From positions 1 through 8,032 of the forward strand of contig LXTK01000035.1 in NCBI GenBank assembly GCA_001643475.1: DNA of 8,032 bases, read 5' to 3'. Numbering within the stretch: position 1 is the stretch's first letter; every line of letters starts with the position of its first letter. Below the pieces are notes generated by a model. The model was given only the letters and a program-made list of their open reading frames with translations, was not told the DNA's origin and made no database searches. A program made the position numbers and the translations under genes. Below are positions 6,350 to 8,032 of the stretch, one piece after another. Origin of the DNA: Proteobacteria bacterium SPGG2. Lineage in GTDB: Bacteria; Pseudomonadota; Gammaproteobacteria; Acidiferrobacterales; SPGG2.

Positions 6350-7639
6350 TTAGTTGTTTACTACGTTCTTAATAATCGCGGTGCTTGGCACCCGTCGAAT
6401 ACGCGCACCCAACTGTGCCAGCTTCTCCTCAATACATTCGTAACCACGGTCAATATGATAGATGCGGTCTACTACTGTATCGGACTCTGCCACAAGCCCC
6501 GCCAGCGCCAGGCTCGCAGATGCGCGAAGATCAGTGGCCATTACCGGCGCACCCGTGAGTCGCTCGACGCCATGCACGATGGCGGTGTTACCACGCATAT
6601 CGATATTCGCGCCCATACGTTGTAACTCAAGCACGTGCATAAAACGATTCTCAAAAACCGATTCCGTAATAGTCGCGGTGCCTTGCGCCACGCAATTGAG
6701 CGCAACAAATTGTGCCTGCATGTCAGTAGGAAAGGCTGGATAGGGTGCGGTTCTTATATTGACGGCTTTGAGCTCCCGATTCTGCCGATCTAAACACACC
6801 CAATCATTTCCAGTTGTAATCTCCGCGCCGGCTTCCCTTAATTTGTCTAGCACCGCTTCGAGATGGCTTGGCTGGACATCGCGCAATTTTATTTTGCCAC
6901 CGGTCATTGCAGCGGCTACCAAATAGGTTCCAGTCTCGATTCTATCTGGTATTACTTCGTGGTAACCACCACCAAGCGCCTCAACCCCTTCTATAATGAT
7001 CTCATCACTCCCGGCTCCACGAATCTTGGCACCCATGTTGACCAGGCACTTAGCGAGATCGACTACTTCCGGTTCGCGTGCTGCATTCTCGATTACAGTT
7101 GTGCCTTCAGCCAAGGTTGCCGCCATCATTATGTTCTCGGTACCAGTTACGGAAACCATGTCCATGAAGATTCGCGTACCCTTGAGTCTACCGGCGCGGG
7201 CCTTGACGTAGCCTTCCTTGATCCCAATCTCAGCGCCCATGGCCTCCAGGCCTTTTATATGCAGATTGACCGGCCGCGAACCAATGGCACAGCCGCCGGG
7301 CATGGAAACTTCGGCTTCGCCAAAACGTGCTAGCAACGGTCCAAGTACGAGTATCGATGCACGCATCGTCTTAACAAGCTCGTAGGGCGCGCGCAGGCAA
7401 GTGATGTTGCTGGCATCTGCCTCCACGACCATCTTCTCATCCACAACCAGCCGTACACCGATACGACCTAGCAATTCCATTGTCGTCGTAATGTCTTGCA
7501 GATGTGGGACGTTGCCGATACGAAGCGGCTTGTCGGTAAGCAGTGACGCAACCAGCACCGGCAATGCAGCATTCTTGGCACCGGAGATACGAATCTCGCC
7601 GCGCAGTGGTCTGCCGCCAGATACGATCAACTTATCCAT
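6350..7639 (-). CDS. murA: UDP-N-acetylglucosamine 1-carboxyvinyltransferase MurA
   Basis: MurA transfers enolpyruvate from PEP to UDP-GlcNAc, the first committed step of peptidoglycan precursor synthesis in the cytoplasm, and is the target of fosfomycin. The protein is 429 residues (Escherichia coli 419), with a slightly longer C-terminal tail. Seen: the N-terminal SGAKNAALP (19-27) with Lys22 and Asn23, the active-site loop MPGGCAIGSRPVNLH (113-127) with Cys117, the residue fosfomycin alkylates (a Cys, not the resistant Asp variant), TGTENI (165-170), PTDMQAQF (304-311) with Asp306, and IDRGYE (396-401). The ATG at 7639 has an AGGT ribosome-binding site 6 bases upstream. It is the first gene of the murA-hisGDC block; this linkage is also known from Pseudomonas and betaproteobacteria. 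It is essential in most Gram-negative bacteria. Confidence 0.98.
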   Translation of the reverse strand: MDKLIVSGGRPLRGEIRISGAKNAALPVLVASLLTDKPLRIGNVPHLQDITTTMELLGRIGVRLVVDEKMVVEADASNITCLRAPYELVKTMRASILVLGPLLARFGEAEVSMPGGCAIGSRPVNLHIKGLEAMGAEIGIKEGYVKARAGRLKGTRIFMDMVSVTGTENIMMAATLAEGTTVIENAAREPEVVDLAKCLVNMGAKIRGAGSDEIIIEGVEALGGGYHEVIPDRIETGTYLVAAAMTGGKIKLRDVQPSHLEAVLDKLREAGAEITTGNDWVCLDRQNRELKAVNIRTAPYPAFPTDMQAQFVALNCVAQGTATITESVFENRFMHVLELQRMGANIDMRGNTAIVHGVERLTGAPVMATDLRASASLALAGLVAESDTVVDRIYHIDRGYECIEEKLAQLGARIRRVPSTAIIKNVVNN

Positions 7640-7677
7640 AGATTACCTGCGGTACGGAAATATCAGCCAGCACAACA

Positions 7678-7699
7678 AGGCCGCCCTACGGGGCAGCCC
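7678..7699 (-). other. GC-rich hairpin between grxD and murA
   Basis: In transcript sense, GGGCTGCCC-CGTA-GGGCGGCCT folds into a 9-pair stem with two G·U pairs and a four-base loop, in the 90-base gap before murA. It is followed by TTGTTG rather than a T-run, so it is at best a weak terminator or pause site. It could separate grxD from murA expression or protect an mRNA end. Both wobbles are tolerated on the transcribed strand, which mildly favours an RNA role. Confidence 0.45.
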
Positions 7700-7729
7700 G
7701 GTTTCTTGGTTGGTGCTTTAACAAAAAAA

Positions 7730-8032
7730 TCAGCCTTGCGAACTGGTGACCAACTTCTGCAAGTCACCACTTTGATGCATCGTGGTTATGATGTCGCAAC
7801 CGCCGATAAACTGCCCATCGATATACAGCTGTGGGACAGTTGGCCAGTTTGAGTAGTCCTTGATTCCTTGCCGAATCGCAGGATCGGCAAGCACATCGAC
7901 AGTGGTAAATTCAGCACCACATGCCTGCAATAGCTGAACCGACCGTGCAGAGAACCCACAAAGCGGCATATTCGGACTGCCCTTCATGTAGAGAACGATT
8001 CTTTCCGACTCTATCTGCTGTTTGATTACCTC
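7730..8032 (-). CDS. grxD: Monothiol glutaredoxin GrxD (5' end outside window)
   Basis: This is a CGFS-type monothiol glutaredoxin (Grx4 family). These proteins bind [2Fe-2S] clusters with glutathione, often with a BolA-type partner, and deliver or store iron-sulfur clusters. 100 codons are visible. The frame stays open to the window edge (EVIKQQIESERIVLYMKGSP), matching Escherichia coli GrxD from about its sixth residue, so only a few N-terminal codons are missing. The internal ATG at 7987 is not the start, because the conserved IVLYMKGS strand would be cut. Seen: the active-site CGFS (visible residues 25-28), the WPTVPQLYIDG stretch with the cis-Pro, and GGCDI for glutathione binding. The C-terminus is shorter than in Escherichia coli. 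A T7 run follows the stop with no good stem before it. Confidence 0.96.
   Translation of the reverse strand, partial: EVIKQQIESERIVLYMKGSPNMPLCGFSARSVQLLQACGAEFTTVDVLADPAIRQGIKDYSNWPTVPQLYIDGQFIGGCDIITTMHQSGDLQKLVTSSQG

Noticed and set aside
6863..7333. Long antisense open frame (156 codons) inside murA
   Set aside because: murA is fully intact and conserved on the other strand; the frame has no recognisable motif and is a shadow.
7721..7727. T7 run after the grxD stop as an intrinsic terminator
   Set aside because: No stable stem ends directly before the run; the nearest arms (GGTGAC/GTCACC inside grxD) end about 15 bases upstream.
7985..7987. ATG at 7987 as the start of grxD
   Set aside because: The frame is open to the window edge and the upstream residues match GrxD, so this Met is internal (YMKGSP).

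Overview
The window is a slice of a bacterial chromosome, almost certainly from a proteobacterium and most likely a gammaproteobacterium. The reasons are the gene order grxD-murA-hisG-hisD-hisC-hisB-hisH-hisA-hisF, a short-form HisG (211 residues, the type that needs a separate HisZ), a single-function HisB dehydratase, and protein sequences that read like Pseudomonas or Escherichia family members. By eye the GC content is a little above 50%. No transposase, phage gene, tRNA, rRNA or CRISPR array was seen.

Every gene lies on the minus strand, so transcription runs from high to low coordinates. From the right: the 3' part of a monothiol glutaredoxin gene (grxD, cut by the window end); a 90-base gap with a hairpin; murA (peptidoglycan precursor synthesis); then seven consecutive histidine genes: hisG (step 1), hisD (last two steps), hisC (aminotransferase), hisB (dehydratase), hisH and hisF (the two subunits of imidazole-glycerol-phosphate synthase) and hisA (isomerase). 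hisF is cut by the left edge. murA to hisC is tightly packed (gaps of 23, 5 and 34 bases). The gaps then widen: 62 bases hisC-hisB, 86 bases hisB-hisH and 434 bases hisH-hisA. hisA-hisF is tight again (6 bases).

The enzymes are ordinary, with all the key residues I checked present. They supply most of the route from PRPP and ATP to histidine. hisI and hisE (PRA-CH and PRA-PH activities), hisZ and the histidinol-phosphate phosphatase are not in the window.

The one unexplained part is the 434-base hisH-hisA spacer. It holds two full copies and one truncated copy of a diverged unit with two hairpins. The copies differ in sequence, but many stem differences are paired so that the stems survive. 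This is covariation visible within one locus. It points to selection or palindrome-specific repair keeping a fold, and makes this spacer the best candidate for an undescribed element here.
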